64,000 nt of DNA from Methylococcus sp. EFPC2 (GTDB lineage Bacteria > Pseudomonadota > Gammaproteobacteria > Methylococcales > Methylococcaceae), in NCBI RefSeq assembly GCF_016925495.1, contig NZ_CP070491.1, forward strand, positions 372,001 through 436,000, written 5' to 3'. Numbering within the stretch: the stretch's first letter is position 1; the number at the start of each line of letters is the position of its first letter. The notes beneath the pieces were generated by a model that was not told the origin of the DNA, ran no database searches, and worked only from the letters and a program-made list of their open reading frames with translations. Positions 13,444-23,660 of this stretch are shown one piece after another. The translations under genes and the position numbers were made by a program.

Positions 13444-15186
13444 TCACGCGTCCAGTTTGCGGAGCAGCCTGAACCAGAGTACGTCCAGCGGCGTCCATAG
13501 CAGATGAACGAGGAGGACGGCGGCTACAAGCACCCCCGTACCGACCAAAATGGCGACGAATCGGCGGCGTTTCTGTTCGTCCACTTCAACATCGGTTTCG
13601 AAGAGCGGGATGACGGCAAGCGGGGGAACGCCGGTGAGGGCGACGACGCCTTTCAAACCCCTCACCGATTTATCCAGCGTTTCCCTCAGCAGGACATAGC
13701 CGCTGCCGGAAGCGATGGCCAATACCAGGCCCAGGAAGGCGATGGCCAGCCGGTTGGGCTTGACCGGTTTTTCCGGCAGGAGCGGGGGTTCGATGATGGA
13801 AAATCGCTCGCCCTTGCTCTTCTTTTCGAGCTGCTGAGCGATTTGGGCTTCCATTTCCTTAGCCTTGAGTTCGCGATATTTTGCCGACGCATTTTCATAG
13901 TCGCGGACCAGGCTCAGATATTGACGTTCCACGTCCGGAGTTTCGCTCAGGCGCTTCTCGTAATCGGCCAACTTGGCCTTGAGCTCCAGACGCTTCTTTC
14001 CCAATGCCGCGATATCCTGCGTGATGCTGTCGCGCTGGGCCTGCAGGGTGATATAGGCGGGATTGTCGGGCTGCGCGGCGGCGACTTTACGGGCTTTCCT
14101 GCCGGTTTCCTGACGGGCTATCGAGTCTTCCAGCGCCTTGATCTGCTTGTTCAGCTTGATCACGTCGGGGTGATTGGCGGCATATTTGTCGCTCAGGCTG
14201 GCCAGTTCTCCCCTCAGCTGAGTGAGTTGCTTGACTTGGTCGACGCTGGAGTCCCCGCCACCGGTTTCGCGGGTAAGCGCCTCGATTTCCTGGCGCATTT
14301 TGACCACGTCCGGATGCTTGTCCGAGTATTTGCTGGACAGGCTGAGGTATTCCGTTTGCAGAGCCTTCAGTCGATCTACCGAGCTCATGATGCGCTCCCC
14401 GGTGGAGGAAGCGATGGGGCTTTCGGGCTGAATTTGGGCGAGTTGGCCTTCCAGGTAAAGTTTACGTTCCTCGAGCGATCTCAACTGCGTGTCCACCTCG
14501 TTGATATCGCGTTCGGTGCGATCCATGAACTGCAGGTTGAGATCTTTCTGTTCCGGCAAATTGTGTATGTGCTGCTCCTTGAAGTCCGCCAGCTTGCGTT
14601 CAACCTGGGCCACGTACTCGCTCATCTGCGTCGCTTCCTCGCTCAGAAAGTCCGAGGTTTCCGCGGTTTTCTGGGTGCGAGACTTCAGGTTTTCTTCCAG
14701 GTACAGCGAGGTGATTTCGTTGGCGACTTGCTGCACCAGTTCCGGATTGCGTCCGTCGTAAGCCAGCGAAAAGGCAATGGTGGCCTTGGAGGGCTGGCCC
14801 GTCCGGGGGTCGATCACTTCCGCGCTGATGGGTTCGAAGTCGAGATCCTTGCGCATTTTTTCGATGACTTCCTCGGTCGGGCTTTTCTTGCGCTCGTCCG
14901 CGTAGAGATCAAATTTTTCAATGATCTTTTCCAGGTTGGCGCGTGTCATCACCCGCTGGTTGATCATCTGCAGGCGCTGGGCTGCATAAGTGGTAATGGT
15001 CGATTTGACGAGTTCGGTGGGGATTTCCTGCTCCTCTATCAGTATGGTCGCGCTGGAACGGTAGGTCGCGGGCCAAAAGAGCGCGATCAACAAACTGAAC
15101 CCGATGACGCCACCGAATATGAGCGTGAACTGCGCCTTGTTACGCTTGAAAGCGGCGATATAGTCTTGAAAATCTTTTTCTTCCAT
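13444..15186 (-). CDS. Exopolysaccharide chain-length determinant (Wzz/GumC type, XrtA system)
   Basis: 580 residues, inner-membrane polysaccharide co-polymerase. TM1 is at about residues 20-38 (FGGVIGFSLLIALFW) and is followed by the Wzz domain. A long periplasmic coiled coil (about 150-460) contains two similar blocks (LSSKYSDKHPDVVKMRQEIEAL and LSDKYAANHPDVIKLNKQIKAL, each abbreviated to its core), then come a second TM (RLAIAFLGLVLAIASGSGYVL) and a third near the C-terminus (AILVGTGVLVAAVLLVHLLW). It lacks the fused kinase domain, which is the separate neighbouring gene. Confidence 0.93.
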   Translation of the reverse strand: MEEKDFQDYIAAFKRNKAQFTLIFGGVIGFSLLIALFWPATYRSSATILIEEQEIPTELVKSTITTYAAQRLQMINQRVMTRANLEKIIEKFDLYADERKKSPTEEVIEKMRKDLDFEPISAEVIDPRTGQPSKATIAFSLAYDGRNPELVQQVANEITSLYLEENLKSRTQKTAETSDFLSEEATQMSEYVAQVERKLADFKEQHIHNLPEQKDLNLQFMDRTERDINEVDTQLRSLEERKLYLEGQLAQIQPESPIASSTGERIMSSVDRLKALQTEYLSLSSKYSDKHPDVVKMRQEIEALTRETGGGDSSVDQVKQLTQLRGELASLSDKYAANHPDVIKLNKQIKALEDSIARQETGRKARKVAAAQPDNPAYITLQAQRDSITQDIAALGKKRLELKAKLADYEKRLSETPDVERQYLSLVRDYENASAKYRELKAKEMEAQIAQQLEKKSKGERFSIIEPPLLPEKPVKPNRLAIAFLGLVLAIASGSGYVLLRETLDKSVRGLKGVVALTGVPPLAVIPLFETDVEVDEQKRRRFVAILVGTGVLVAAVLLVHLLWTPLDVLWFRLLRKLDA

Positions 15187-15195
15187 CGGTTGCCG

Positions 15196-16575
15196 TCAGA
15201 ATTGGTGTTTGTCGAATAAATATCGAATGTTGAGATAAAGAGCGTGGGAATCAGGGGATGAAGCGCTTAAATTGCCGCTTGCGGCGAAATCGATGCGAGT
15301 ATATTGATAACTCGCGTTCAGCACCCAGTTTTGATCCCATTGCCAGTTGATGCCCGGGCGTACAGAAAATATCTCACGACTAGCCTGGGCACTACCGGTT
15401 TGATCCGACAGGCTGATATTGAGGGAACTGGAAAGCTGTGGAGTGAACTTATAGTTTCCAGTGAAATTATAACGCTCATAGGAAGTCAATAATCCCTGAA
15501 GGTTGGGGCTAAGGCTGAGGCTGTAATTGAAACCGATGTCTGATCGCTCGAATTTTTTACGGGCGCTGGCGGTGAGTATTTCCGAGAATGACGAACTGCT
15601 GATCCTGCGGCTATTAATGGTATCTGTCAAAAAGGGAAAAACTGTCGAAGTTATCGGTTCCCGGTTTTCGGGGCTGGTCGTTTGATTATGCTGCCCACCC
15701 CCAGAGAAAGCCAGGGTTACGGATTCTGTGGGGTTATAACTGAACCCGGCCATGAAACTGGCTGTGCGTATTGTGGTGGTGACGCCTGGGATAAATACAG
15801 TAGCCGGTGTAACTATAAATCCATTTAGAAACGGAAAGGGATAAGCGCGGACAGACGATTCAAAGTCTCTGCCAAACAGATCATAACTGGTGTAATTCAG
15901 GGAGCCGAGCAATTGCAGTTTTTCGTTCCATTGGTGAGACAAGTTCAGTGAGCCGATATGTGCAGCGGAATCGACCACATTGTTTAAATTCCTTTGTTGG
16001 TCGTAGTTCGTGTCCTGATAGGTATATGCAAGCGATAGACGCGATTTTTCGGTCAATACATACGACCAGTTCGGCGAAATCGAACGGGTAGTTCGCGGTA
16101 TGCGGGTAAAGACATATCCCAGGTCGGCGACGTTTTCGGTGGACAGGGTGTTGTCCATGTTGTACTGCGCATCCATTCCCAGAATTGCGCGTTCACTGAA
16201 GTAATACTGGGACTTTACCGAAAACAGCTGATTGAAATAATCGAGATTGTTGTCGTCCTGATACCAGCGGTTTTGAAAGCGGCTGTTCGCGTTGATTTTC
16301 CAGCGGCTGTCGCTCAAGACTAAATCCAGCCCACCGTCTATGCCTTCTCCCCAAACATCTTTGCCGATGTTCACGGCTTGATTTCTGGACATGAAGAGGT
16401 TGGTGTTGAACTCGCTGGCCGGATTCACATCGGCGCCGAGCACCGCATCCAGGGCCCGACTCTCCGAGGTCCAGCCCAAGAAAAGTAGACTCAAGGCGCC
16501 GGCCCCCAGGGCGCATCTTCGTTTCAATACATGCGCAGTTCCCGACCTCGGACGGCATGACATCATCCCTTTCAC
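15196..16575 (-). CDS. XrtA/PEP-CTERM-associated outer membrane beta-barrel protein
   Basis: 459 residues. A signal peptide (GAGALSLLFLGWTSESRA) leads into a protein made almost entirely of alternating amphipathic strands (for example WKINANSRFQNRWYQDD; LNLSHQWNEKLQLLGSLNY) and ending IRYLFDKHQF, typical of a barrel with a terminal aromatic strand. The position between export and chain-length genes fits the conserved EpsL-like outer-membrane protein of exosortase A loci. Presumed role: passage of the polysaccharide through the outer membrane. Gaps are 10 bp to chain-length and 22 bp to the export gene. Confidence 0.85.
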   Translation of the reverse strand: MKGMMSCRPRSGTAHVLKRRCALGAGALSLLFLGWTSESRALDAVLGADVNPASEFNTNLFMSRNQAVNIGKDVWGEGIDGGLDLVLSDSRWKINANSRFQNRWYQDDNNLDYFNQLFSVKSQYYFSERAILGMDAQYNMDNTLSTENVADLGYVFTRIPRTTRSISPNWSYVLTEKSRLSLAYTYQDTNYDQQRNLNNVVDSAAHIGSLNLSHQWNEKLQLLGSLNYTSYDLFGRDFESSVRAYPFPFLNGFIVTPATVFIPGVTTTIRTASFMAGFSYNPTESVTLAFSGGGQHNQTTSPENREPITSTVFPFLTDTINSRRISSSSFSEILTASARKKFERSDIGFNYSLSLSPNLQGLLTSYERYNFTGNYKFTPQLSSSLNISLSDQTGSAQASREIFSVRPGINWQWDQNWVLNASYQYTRIDFAASGNLSASSPDSHALYLNIRYLFDKHQF

Positions 16576-16597
16576 GTTCGCTACTGAGGGTCTGGCT

Positions 16598-17212
16598 TTA
16601 AGGAACTACGACGACGTCGCCGCCGCGAAGTACGATATTTTGATCCAGGTCATCCCCGCCGGAGACGGAACCGTAATCGAATGTGTAGCTGACCACCCGG
16701 CCGCCCTCGCGGCGCAGGATGCGGATATCGTCATCGTCGGCAAAGGGCGTCAATCCACCCGCCATCGAGATGGCTTGCATGACGTCGATGCGGGCGGGTG
16801 AGGGGAATTCCCCGGGTTTATTGACCTTGCCCACCACGTAGAATTTTTGGTTGGCTAGCTTCACCGCGACGCTGACGGCGGGTTCGGACAGGTAGCCGCT
16901 CAATCCCTTGACGATTTCCTGGTTGATTTGATCGACGGTTTTCCCGCCGGCATGTATTTCGCCGACCAGCGGGAATGTCAGCCCTCCGTCGGGTCGTACC
17001 AGGGCGTCCTTGGTCAGGCCTTCTTCCTTCCATACGGAGATTTCGAGCACGTCCCCGGGGCCGACCTGGTAGTCGCTCGGTACCGCCCCGCCGGCTACCG
17101 GCTGCCTTGGGGCGTCGGCCGGTAGTGCCGGTCCATCGCTCACAGGTTCCACCGCCAGTGCCGAGACGCAGGTCAGTAATAAAGTCGGGAGTGTTAGTGA
17201 CAGTTTCATCAT
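16598..17212 (-). CDS. Polysaccharide export protein (Wza-like, XrtA system)
   Basis: 204 residues. A signal peptide (LSLTLPTLLLTCVSALA) without a clear lipobox precedes the poly-export domain beginning YQVGPGDVLEISVWKE (about 48-63) and an SLBB-type domain (KFYVVGKVNKPGEFP). It is shorter than E. coli Wza, as usual for exosortase A clusters. First gene of the five-gene unit, with a good sigma-70-like promoter about 110 bp upstream. It should form the periplasmic/outer-membrane export channel. Confidence 0.92.
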   Translation of the reverse strand: MMKLSLTLPTLLLTCVSALAVEPVSDGPALPADAPRQPVAGGAVPSDYQVGPGDVLEISVWKEEGLTKDALVRPDGGLTFPLVGEIHAGGKTVDQINQEIVKGLSGYLSEPAVSVAVKLANQKFYVVGKVNKPGEFPSPARIDVMQAISMAGGLTPFADDDDIRILRREGGRVVSYTFDYGSVSGGDDLDQNIVLRGGDVVVVP

Positions 17213-17321
17213 GAGGGTGCAGGGGAAAATGAGTGGTCCATCGGTCCGGCAAGGCGTGCCGGCTCACCTGTATATGCCGCGGTTCGGTCGTTCGCGGCGA
17301 CCGTAAATTTAGACGGGTTCT

Positions 17322-17350
17322 ATGATAGACCTCGTGTTCATGACAATTCA
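17322..17350 (-). promoter_or_regulatory. Sigma-70-like promoter of the exopolysaccharide operon
   Basis: On the minus strand, TTGAAT (17345-17350) and TATCAT (17322-17327) are separated by 17 bp, a good match to the -35/-10 consensus. It points at the export gene starting at 17212 and leaves a leader of about 100 nt. Confidence 0.55.
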
Positions 17351-17439
17351 ACGAAAAAGCTGCGGTTTCTGGCCGTACACGGCGGTATTGCGCGCTCGCT
17401 CGGGCGGCGTTTGCTTGATTCCGGACGGATCGGATGCTA

Positions 17440-17576
17440 ACGGAGTCCGAATGGGGGTTTAATTGCGGGGGATTGTTTGATAAGATGCAGAAAGTTTCAG
17501 GGAGTTGGCGTGTGGCGCTAAGTGCCGCGAGAGTCTCAGGCTTCCGGAGCGGAATCTGGCCCTTTGGGCCTTTTTT
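17440..17576 (+). ncRNA. Candidate small structured transcript ending in an intrinsic terminator
   Basis: The 434-bp gap between the exopolysaccharide operon and rimP has no credible gene, but its 3' half looks transcribed rightward. TTTAAT and TAAGAT, 17 bp apart, form a weak promoter near 17459-17487. Possible small hairpins follow (GGCGCTAAGTGCC; TTCCGGAGCGGAA), then a perfect terminator GGCCCTTTGGGCC plus six T (17558-17576). No tRNA is present, although tRNA genes precede rimP in some relatives. RNA identity is unknown. Confidence 0.3.
17558..17576 (+). terminator. Intrinsic terminator upstream of rimP (first of two)
   Basis: Stem GGCCC/GGGCC with a TTT loop followed by TTTTTT. It reads rightward; there is no T tract on the other strand. 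Confidence 0.75.
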
Positions 17577-17601
17577 CGTTTATACGCGAAAAAATAATAA
17601 C

Positions 17602-17623
17602 ATGGGCCTTGCGCCCATTTTTT
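17602..17623 (+). terminator. Second intrinsic terminator or attenuator in the rimP leader
   Basis: Stem ATGGGC/GCCCAT with a short loop, followed by TTTTTT, ending about 24 bp before the rimP start. Two terminators in a row may isolate the rimP-nusA operon or attenuate its leader transcript, as NusA-controlled leaders do in other bacteria. Confidence 0.6.
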
Positions 17624-17646
17624 ATGGCTGAAAATCAGGTATTTGC

Positions 17647-18114
17647 ATGAAGACACCGGATCGGCTCACTCGATTGATCGAGCCCGTGGTGGTCGGTTTG
17701 GGCTACGAGTTGGCGGGCGTGGAGTTCGACTCCCGTCTGCGCATATTGAGGGTATACATCGATAGCGAAAAAGGCATCTTGGTGGACGATTGCTCCCGGG
17801 TTAGTCACCAGGTCAGCGGCTTGCTCGACGTGGAGGATCCGATACCCGGCAAGTATCACCTGGAGATTTCGTCTCCCGGCTTGGACCGGCCGCTGTTCAA
17901 GCCGGCGCAATTCGAGCGATATCTGGGTTCGCTAGTGCGGGTGCAGCTGCTGCGTCCGATGGAGGGGAGGCGCAAATTCAAGGCCCGGTTGGTCGGCATC
18001 AATGGCGACAAGGTCGTGCTGGAAGAGGAAGGGCTGGTCTACGAGATCCCGTTCGACAGCATAGACAAGGCGCGCTTGGTGCCCGAGTTTGAACACACTT
18101 TCAAGAAAGGATGA
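17647..18114 (+). CDS. rimP: Ribosome maturation factor RimP
   Basis: 155 residues, normal length. The N-terminal domain carries GYELAGVEFDSRLRILRVYI and the conserved VDDCSRVSHQVSGLLDVEDPI (in two parts), followed by YHLEISSPGLDRPLF, and the C-terminal SH3-like domain ends near SIDKARLVPEF. RimP assists late 30S subunit assembly. First gene of the classic operon rimP-nusA-infB-rbfA-truB-rpsO-pnp, 9 bp before nusA. Confidence 0.97.
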   Translation: MKTPDRLTRLIEPVVVGLGYELAGVEFDSRLRILRVYIDSEKGILVDDCSRVSHQVSGLLDVEDPIPGKYHLEISSPGLDRPLFKPAQFERYLGSLVRVQLLRPMEGRRKFKARLVGINGDKVVLEEEGLVYEIPFDSIDKARLVPEFEHTFKKG

Positions 18115-18123
18115 TTACAGGCG

Positions 18124-19629
18124 ATGGCGAATAAAGAAATCTTGCTGGTGGTGGATGTCGTTTCCAACGAAAAGGAGATCGAAAAAGAGGTTATTTTCAG
18201 CGCCATAGAGGATGCTCTGCGCACCGCCACGATCAAGCGGCACGACAACCGCATCGATGTGAGGGTGGCGATCGACCGCAAGACCGGAGACTACGAGACT
18301 TACCGCCGCTGGCTGGTGGTCGAGCATGACGACGATTACGACTACGGGATCGAAGATCCGGATACCCAGATCTTGCTGGAAGATGCCCTTAAACGCGATC
18401 CCAAGGCCGTCGTCGGCGGTTACCTGGAGGAGCCGGTGGAGTCCATCGAGTTTGGACGCATCGCAGCCCAGACGGCCAAACAGGTGATCGTACAGAAGGT
18501 GCGCGAAGCCGAGCGGCGCAAGGTCGTCGAGGCTTATCATGAGCGCGTCGGCGAACTGGTGACCGGCGTGGTCAAACGGGTCGAGCGTGGTAATGTCTTT
18601 CTCGACCTGGGCGGCAATGCCGAGGCCTTGATCCCCAAAGAGGAGATGATCCCGCGTGAGGCGGTGCGCAATGGCGATCGCCTGCGCGGATACCTGAAGG
18701 CCGTGCGCCCGGAAGCGCGGGGGCCGCAGTTGTTTGTCTCGCGCACCGCGCCGGAATTGCTCGTCGCGCTGTTCAAGCTCGAAGTGCCCGAGGTGAGTGA
18801 AAACCTCATCGAAATCATCGGCGCGGCACGCGATCCCGGCGTGCGGGCGAAGATCGCGGTGCGCAGCCACGATCCCCGGCTTGACCCGGTTGGGGCTTGT
18901 GTCGGCATGCGCGGTTCGCGCGTGCAGGCGGTATCGAACGAGCTGGCCGGCGAACGGGTCGATATCATCCTGTGGAACGAAAACGAAGCCCAGTTCGTCA
19001 TCAACGCCATGTCGCCCGCCGAAATCGTTTCCATCGTGGTGGACGAAGACAAGCACAGCATGGACGTGGCGGTAACGGACGAAAACCTGTCGCAGGCCAT
19101 CGGGCGCGGCGGTCAGAACGTGCGCCTGGCGTCCGAGTTGACCGGCTGGGTCCTGAACGTGATGAGCGCAACCCAGGCCGAGGAGAAAAATGAACAGGAG
19201 GCGCGTAACCTGCTCGAAAGCTTCATGCAGCAGCTGGGCGTGGACGAGGACATCGCCGCCATCCTGGTGCGCGAAGGTTTCTCCAGCGTCGAAGAATTGG
19301 CCTATGTGCCGGCCAAGGAGCTGATCGAAGTCGACGAATTCGACGAGGATTTGGTCGACGAATTGCGCAACCGCGCACGCGATGCCCTGCTGATCAAGGC
19401 CATCGCTACCGAGGAAAAACTGGAGGATGCCGAGCCGACCCAGGATCTGCTGGATATGGACGGCATGGATCGAGAGTTGGCATACAAGCTGGCGGCCAAA
19501 GGTGTGCGTACACTGGACGATCTGGCGGAACAATCGGTCGACGAATTGATGGAAGTGGAAGGCATGGATGAAGACAAAGCCGCGCGCCTCATCATGAAGG
19601 CGCGCGAGTCCTGGTTTGCGGAAGGCTAG
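18124..19629 (+). CDS. nusA: Transcription termination/antitermination factor NusA
   Basis: 501 residues, the full gammaproteobacterial length. The order is N-terminal RNA-polymerase-binding domain, S1 domain (about 135-200, [17 protein letters not shown]), two KH domains ([36 protein letters not shown]), and two acidic C-terminal repeats with helix-hairpin-helix character ([24 protein letters not shown]) that bind the polymerase alpha subunit or lambda N. It modulates pausing, termination and rRNA antitermination. Confidence 0.98.
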   Translation: MANKEILLVVDVVSNEKEIEKEVIFSAIEDALRTATIKRHDNRIDVRVAIDRKTGDYETYRRWLVVEHDDDYDYGIEDPDTQILLEDALKRDPKAVVGGYLEEPVESIEFGRIAAQTAKQVIVQKVREAERRKVVEAYHERVGELVTGVVKRVERGNVFLDLGGNAEALIPKEEMIPREAVRNGDRLRGYLKAVRPEARGPQLFVSRTAPELLVALFKLEVPEVSENLIEIIGAARDPGVRAKIAVRSHDPRLDPVGACVGMRGSRVQAVSNELAGERVDIILWNENEAQFVINAMSPAEIVSIVVDEDKHSMDVAVTDENLSQAIGRGGQNVRLASELTGWVLNVMSATQAEEKNEQEARNLLESFMQQLGVDEDIAAILVREGFSSVEELAYVPAKELIEVDEFDEDLVDELRNRARDALLIKAIATEEKLEDAEPTQDLLDMDGMDRELAYKLAAKGVRTLDDLAEQSVDELMEVEGMDEDKAARLIMKARESWFAEG

Positions 19630-19657
19630 GGAATAAACGAGTGCAGGGGCGATAGAA

Positions 19658-22306
19658 ATGAGTGACGTGACAGTACGGCAATTGGCCGAAGTGGTGGGGA
19701 TTCCTCTGGATCGACTGTTGACACAGTTGGCCGAGGCGGGTTTGTCGGTCAGCGGTGCCGAGGATGTGTTGACCGATGCCGAGAAGCTCAAGTTGTTGAG
19801 CCATCTGCGCCAGAGTCATGGCAAGGAACAGATCGAGGGCGCAGAGCCTAAGAAGGTCACTCTGCAGCGTCGCACGGTAAGCGAACTCAAGCAGGGCAAG
19901 GTCGCAGGTAGCAAGACCGCTACCAAAGCGGTCACCGTGGAAGTGCGCAAGAAACGCACCTACGTGAAGCGCAGCGAACTGCCCGAGTCCAGCGAGCGTC
20001 TGGCCGAGGCCGAACAAGCCCGGTTGGCCCTGGAAGCGCAGCAACACGAGCAGGAGGCTCAGGAAGCCTTGCGCGCCCAACAACGCGAGGAAGCGGCCCA
20101 GAAGCAAGCCGAGGAGGAGGCCCGTAAACGGCAAGAGGAAATCGAGCGTGCCGAACGTCTGAAGGCGCTTGAGCAGGAAACCGCCATCAAGGTCGAGGCT
20201 CCCGCGGTCGCAAGCGCGGTGCCGCCGGTCGCGGCTCAACCCGAAGCCAAACCGGTCGAAAAGCCCATAGTTCCGCCCGCCCAACGAACGGAGCCCCCGC
20301 GCCCACGGCCGCCGGTGGCACCCAGCCGCCCAGCGCCGGTACGTCCGGGTCCGGCTGCGCCGGTTTCTGAAGCCGATGCCCGTCGCGCCAAGAAAAAGGC
20401 CGGCCCCGCCGAAAAAGGCGGGCGTCGCGAGGAAGGGCGCGAAGTGCTCGAGTTGGATGATCTGCGGCGCGGCAAAGGCAAGAAAGCCAAGGCGCGCGGC
20501 CCGGTGGTCATGCCCGAGCAGCGGCACGGTTTTGAAAGGCCTACCGCGCCTATCGTTTACGAGGTTCAGGTGCCCGAGGCCATCACCGTATCCGATTTGG
20601 CCCAGCGCATGTCGGTCAAGGCGGGCGAGGTCATCAAACAGCTGATGAGAAACGGCGTCATGGCCACCATCAATCAAACGCTCGATCAGGACACCGCGAT
20701 GCTGATCGTCGAGGAAATGGGGCATAAGGCCATCGCCCAGGCCGAAGACAATCTGGAGGCCGAAATCATCGCCAGCATGGCGGAGGAACAATCTGCCGAG
20801 CAGTTGCCACGCGCCCCGGTGGTCACCATCATGGGCCACGTCGACCATGGCAAGACCTCACTGCTCGACCATATCCGCAAGAGCAAGGTCGCAGCCGGCG
20901 AGGCCGGTGGCATTACCCAGCATATCGGCGCCTATCAGGTGAAGACCGACCATGGTGCCGTCACCTTCCTGGATACTCCGGGCCATGCTGCCTTCACGGC
21001 GATGCGCGCACGCGGCGCCAAGGTGACCGACATCGTGGTGCTGGTGGTGGCGGCCGATGACGGCGTAATGCCGCAGACCCGCGAGGCGGTCGATCATTCG
21101 CGCGCCGCCGGCGTGCCCATCGTGGTGGCGGTCAACAAGATCGATAAGCCGCAGGCGGATCCCGACCGGGTCAAGCAGGAGTTGGTGGTGTTGAGCGTGG
21201 TACCGGAAGAATGGGGTGGCGACACCCAGTTCATCAATGTGTCCGCGAAGACCGGCGAAGGCATCGATTCGCTGCTCGACGCCATCCTGTTGCAGGCCGA
21301 AGTGCTGGAGCTGAAGTCTCCGGTGGCGGTGCCCGCCAACGGCGTGGTTCTGGAATCCAAACTCGACAAGGGCCGCGGCGCCGTGGCCGACATCCTGGTG
21401 CAAAAGGGTGTGTTGCGCAAAGGCGATTTCATACTCTGCGGCCAGGAATTCGGCCGTATTCGTGCGATGTTCAACGAAAACGGCAAGCCGCTGAAAGAAG
21501 CGGGTCCGTCCATGCCGGTGGAGATCCTGGGACTTTCCGCCGCGCCCAACGCCGGCGACGAGTTCATCGTCGTGACCGACGAACGCAAGGCGCGTGAAAT
21601 CGCCCTGCACCGCGAAGAGAAAACCCGTACTACCAAACTGGCGGCGCAACAGGCGACCAAGCTGGAGGACGTGTTCTCGCGCATGGGAACCGAAGAAAGC
21701 CTGGATCTCAACCTGGTCGTGAAGGCCGATGTCCAGGGCAGTCTGGAGGCCTTGCGGACTTCGTTGGTGGATTTGTCCACCGACAAGGTCAAGGTGAAGA
21801 TCGTCGCAGGCGGCGTGGGCGGCATCAGCGAATCCGACGCCAATCTGGCGGTGACTTCCGGTGCCATCATCATCGGCTTCAATGTCCGCGCCGACACCGG
21901 TGCGCGCAAGGTGATCGAAGAGCGCGGCGTCGATCTGCACTATTACAGCATCATCTACGAGGTGATCGACGAGGTTAAGAAGTCGATCAACGGCATGCTG
22001 GCGCCGGAATACAAGGAGCAGATCGTCGGCATCGCCGAGGTGCGCGACGTGTTTCGCTCGCCGAAGTTCGGCGCGGTCGCCGGTTGCATGGTCACCGAAG
22101 GTTTCGTCAAGCGGAACCTGCCGATCCGCGTGTTGCGCGAGAACGTGGTGATCTATGAGGGCCAGCTCGAATCGCTGCGCCGCTTCAAGGACGACGTCGG
22201 CGAGGTCAAGTCCGGCATGGAGTGCGGTATCGGCGTCAAGAACTACAACGATGTCAGGGCCGGCGATCAGATCGAAGTGTTCGAAAAGGTACTGGTGCCA
22301 CGTTGA
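19658..22306 (+). CDS. infB: Translation initiation factor IF-2
   Basis: 882 residues. The N-terminal IF2N module ([18 protein letters not shown]) is followed by a long Lys/Glu/Ala- and Pro-rich linker (about 75-275), a second IF2N-like module ([19 protein letters not shown]), and the GTPase domain with G1 [10 protein letters not shown]3 DTPGH and G4 NKID. The C-terminal domains bind fMet-tRNA. It places initiator tRNA on the 30S subunit. Position and length are normal. Confidence 0.98.
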   Translation: MSDVTVRQLAEVVGIPLDRLLTQLAEAGLSVSGAEDVLTDAEKLKLLSHLRQSHGKEQIEGAEPKKVTLQRRTVSELKQGKVAGSKTATKAVTVEVRKKRTYVKRSELPESSERLAEAEQARLALEAQQHEQEAQEALRAQQREEAAQKQAEEEARKRQEEIERAERLKALEQETAIKVEAPAVASAVPPVAAQPEAKPVEKPIVPPAQRTEPPRPRPPVAPSRPAPVRPGPAAPVSEADARRAKKKAGPAEKGGRREEGREVLELDDLRRGKGKKAKARGPVVMPEQRHGFERPTAPIVYEVQVPEAITVSDLAQRMSVKAGEVIKQLMRNGVMATINQTLDQDTAMLIVEEMGHKAIAQAEDNLEAEIIASMAEEQSAEQLPRAPVVTIMGHVDHGKTSLLDHIRKSKVAAGEAGGITQHIGAYQVKTDHGAVTFLDTPGHAAFTAMRARGAKVTDIVVLVVAADDGVMPQTREAVDHSRAAGVPIVVAVNKIDKPQADPDRVKQELVVLSVVPEEWGGDTQFINVSAKTGEGIDSLLDAILLQAEVLELKSPVAVPANGVVLESKLDKGRGAVADILVQKGVLRKGDFILCGQEFGRIRAMFNENGKPLKEAGPSMPVEILGLSAAPNAGDEFIVVTDERKAREIALHREEKTRTTKLAAQQATKLEDVFSRMGTEESLDLNLVVKADVQGSLEALRTSLVDLSTDKVKVKIVAGGVGGISESDANLAVTSGAIIIGFNVRADTGARKVIEERGVDLHYYSIIYEVIDEVKKSINGMLAPEYKEQIVGIAEVRDVFRSPKFGAVAGCMVTEGFVKRNLPIRVLRENVVIYEGQLESLRRFKDDVGEVKSGMECGIGVKNYNDVRAGDQIEVFEKVLVPR

Positions 22307-22341
22307 TCCTTTCTATCTTTTCCCGCGGGAGGGCTTGAACC

Positions 22342-22716
22342 ATGCCGAGAGAGTTTACCCGCAGCGACCGGGTGGCCGCCCAGATTCAGCGGGAGTTGGC
22401 CGATCTGCTGCGCACCGAGGTGAGGGACGGCGAGTTGGGCATGGTCACGGTCAGCGATGTGGAGGCGACTCGCGATCTTTCCCTGGCCAAGGCTTACGTG
22501 AGTTTCCTCGGCGCGAAGTTGGAACCCAAGGCCTGCATCAAACGGCTGAACGAGGCGGTGCCCATGTTGCGGCACGCCTTAGGCAAACGCATGCGCTTGC
22601 GCGTCCTGCCCGAATTGCGTTTCGTGCATGACGAATCCATCGTGCGCGGTCAGCGCATGGATGCCCTGCTCGCAGGCCTGAGTCACGAAGGCGACAAGGC
22701 GGATGAGGCGGAATGA
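22342..22716 (+). CDS. rbfA: 30S ribosome-binding factor RbfA
   Basis: 124 residues with a single KH-like fold. REFTRSDRVAAQIQRELADL opens the protein, and the conserved VTVSDVEATRDLSLAKAYVS and RVLPELRFVHDESI follow. RbfA matures the 5' end of 16S rRNA on the 30S subunit. Its stop overlaps the truB start (ATGA), indicating coupled translation. Standard place between infB and truB. Confidence 0.97.
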   Translation: MPREFTRSDRVAAQIQRELADLLRTEVRDGELGMVTVSDVEATRDLSLAKAYVSFLGAKLEPKACIKRLNEAVPMLRHALGKRMRLRVLPELRFVHDESIVRGQRMDALLAGLSHEGDKADEAE

Positions 22717-23660
22717 GCCGACGGCATAAGGGTTTGCCCATCGATGGCGTGTTGCTGCTGGACAAGAGTCCGGGCATGAGCTCCAACCTGGCTTTGCAGA
22801 AGGCCAGGCGGCTGTACCAGGCGCGCAAGGCCGGCCATACCGGCAGTCTCGATCCCCTGGCGACCGGATTGCTGCCGGTCTGTTTGGGTGAGGCCACCAA
22901 GCTTTCGGCTTATCTGCTCGACGACGACAAGCGCTACGTTACGACCGTGCGTCTGGGGCGAACCACCACCACGGCGGATAGCGAAGGTGAAACGCTGGAA
23001 GTCAAGCCAGTGCCGCACTTCTCCGAGAGCGATATCGAATCAGTCCTGGCAGGTTTTCGCGGCGATATCGAGCAGTTTCCGCCCATGTATTCGGCGCTCA
23101 AGCATCAGGGGCGCAGGCTGTACGAACTGGCGCGGCAAGGTGTCGAAGTCGAGCGTGCGGCGCGCTCCGTCAGCATTTATTCGCTTGAACTGCTCGCCTT
23201 CGGCCCGGACAGCCTGGAGCTCGAAGTCCATTGTTCCAAGGGCACTTATATCCGGAGTCTGGCCGAGGACATCGGCAACATGCTCGGCTGCGGCGCGCAT
23301 GTCGAGCGACTGCGCCGCACGGCGGTAGGGTGTTTCGACGTGGCTCGGGCCCATACGCTCGCGGACCTCGAAGCGCTTACCGAGCAACAGCGTCTGGACT
23401 TGCTGCTGCCGGCCGACAGCGCCGTGGAAGGCTTGCCGGCGGTGTGGCTGGGCGAGTCGCAAACCCATTTCATACGCCACGGCCAGGCCGTGCTGGCGCC
23501 CAAAGCCCCGACCGATAGCCCCTTGCGCTTATATTCGCGCGAGCTTGGATTCTTGGGGATGGGAGAAGTCAACGACGAAGGATTGGTCGCTCCGCGCCGG
23601 CTTTTCGTCGATCCGATTGCAACGAGGATGGATGCGGCGAGTTTGGTTTCGGCCGGCTGA
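22713..23660 (+). CDS. truB: tRNA pseudouridine(55) synthase TruB
   Basis: 315 residues. GVLLLDKSPGMSSNLALQKA and GHTGSLDPLATGLLPVCLGEATK (split) contain the catalytic Asp of the TruB family. GTYIRSLAEDIG and the C-terminal PUA-like part follow. It converts U55 of tRNA to pseudouridine. It overlaps rbfA by 4 bp, and an 84-bp gap then leads to rpsO. Confidence 0.97.
   Translation: MSRRHKGLPIDGVLLLDKSPGMSSNLALQKARRLYQARKAGHTGSLDPLATGLLPVCLGEATKLSAYLLDDDKRYVTTVRLGRTTTTADSEGETLEVKPVPHFSESDIESVLAGFRGDIEQFPPMYSALKHQGRRLYELARQGVEVERAARSVSIYSLELLAFGPDSLELEVHCSKGTYIRSLAEDIGNMLGCGAHVERLRRTAVGCFDVARAHTLADLEALTEQQRLDLLLPADSAVEGLPAVWLGESQTHFIRHGQAVLAPKAPTDSPLRLYSRELGFLGMGEVNDEGLVAPRRLFVDPIATRMDAASLVSAG

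Noticed and set aside
13504-15219. 571-residue plus-strand frame across the chain-length gene
   Set aside because: The minus-strand chain-length determinant has clear membrane helices and family context; the plus frame has none.
17213-17646. tRNA gene upstream of rimP, as in E. coli (metY)
   Set aside because: No cloverleaf, TTC-loop motif or CCA end could be found on either strand.
18115-20848. Long minus-strand frames (558 and 418 residues) opposite nusA and infB
   Set aside because: Shadows of real genes; composition is typical of antisense frames and no domains are visible.
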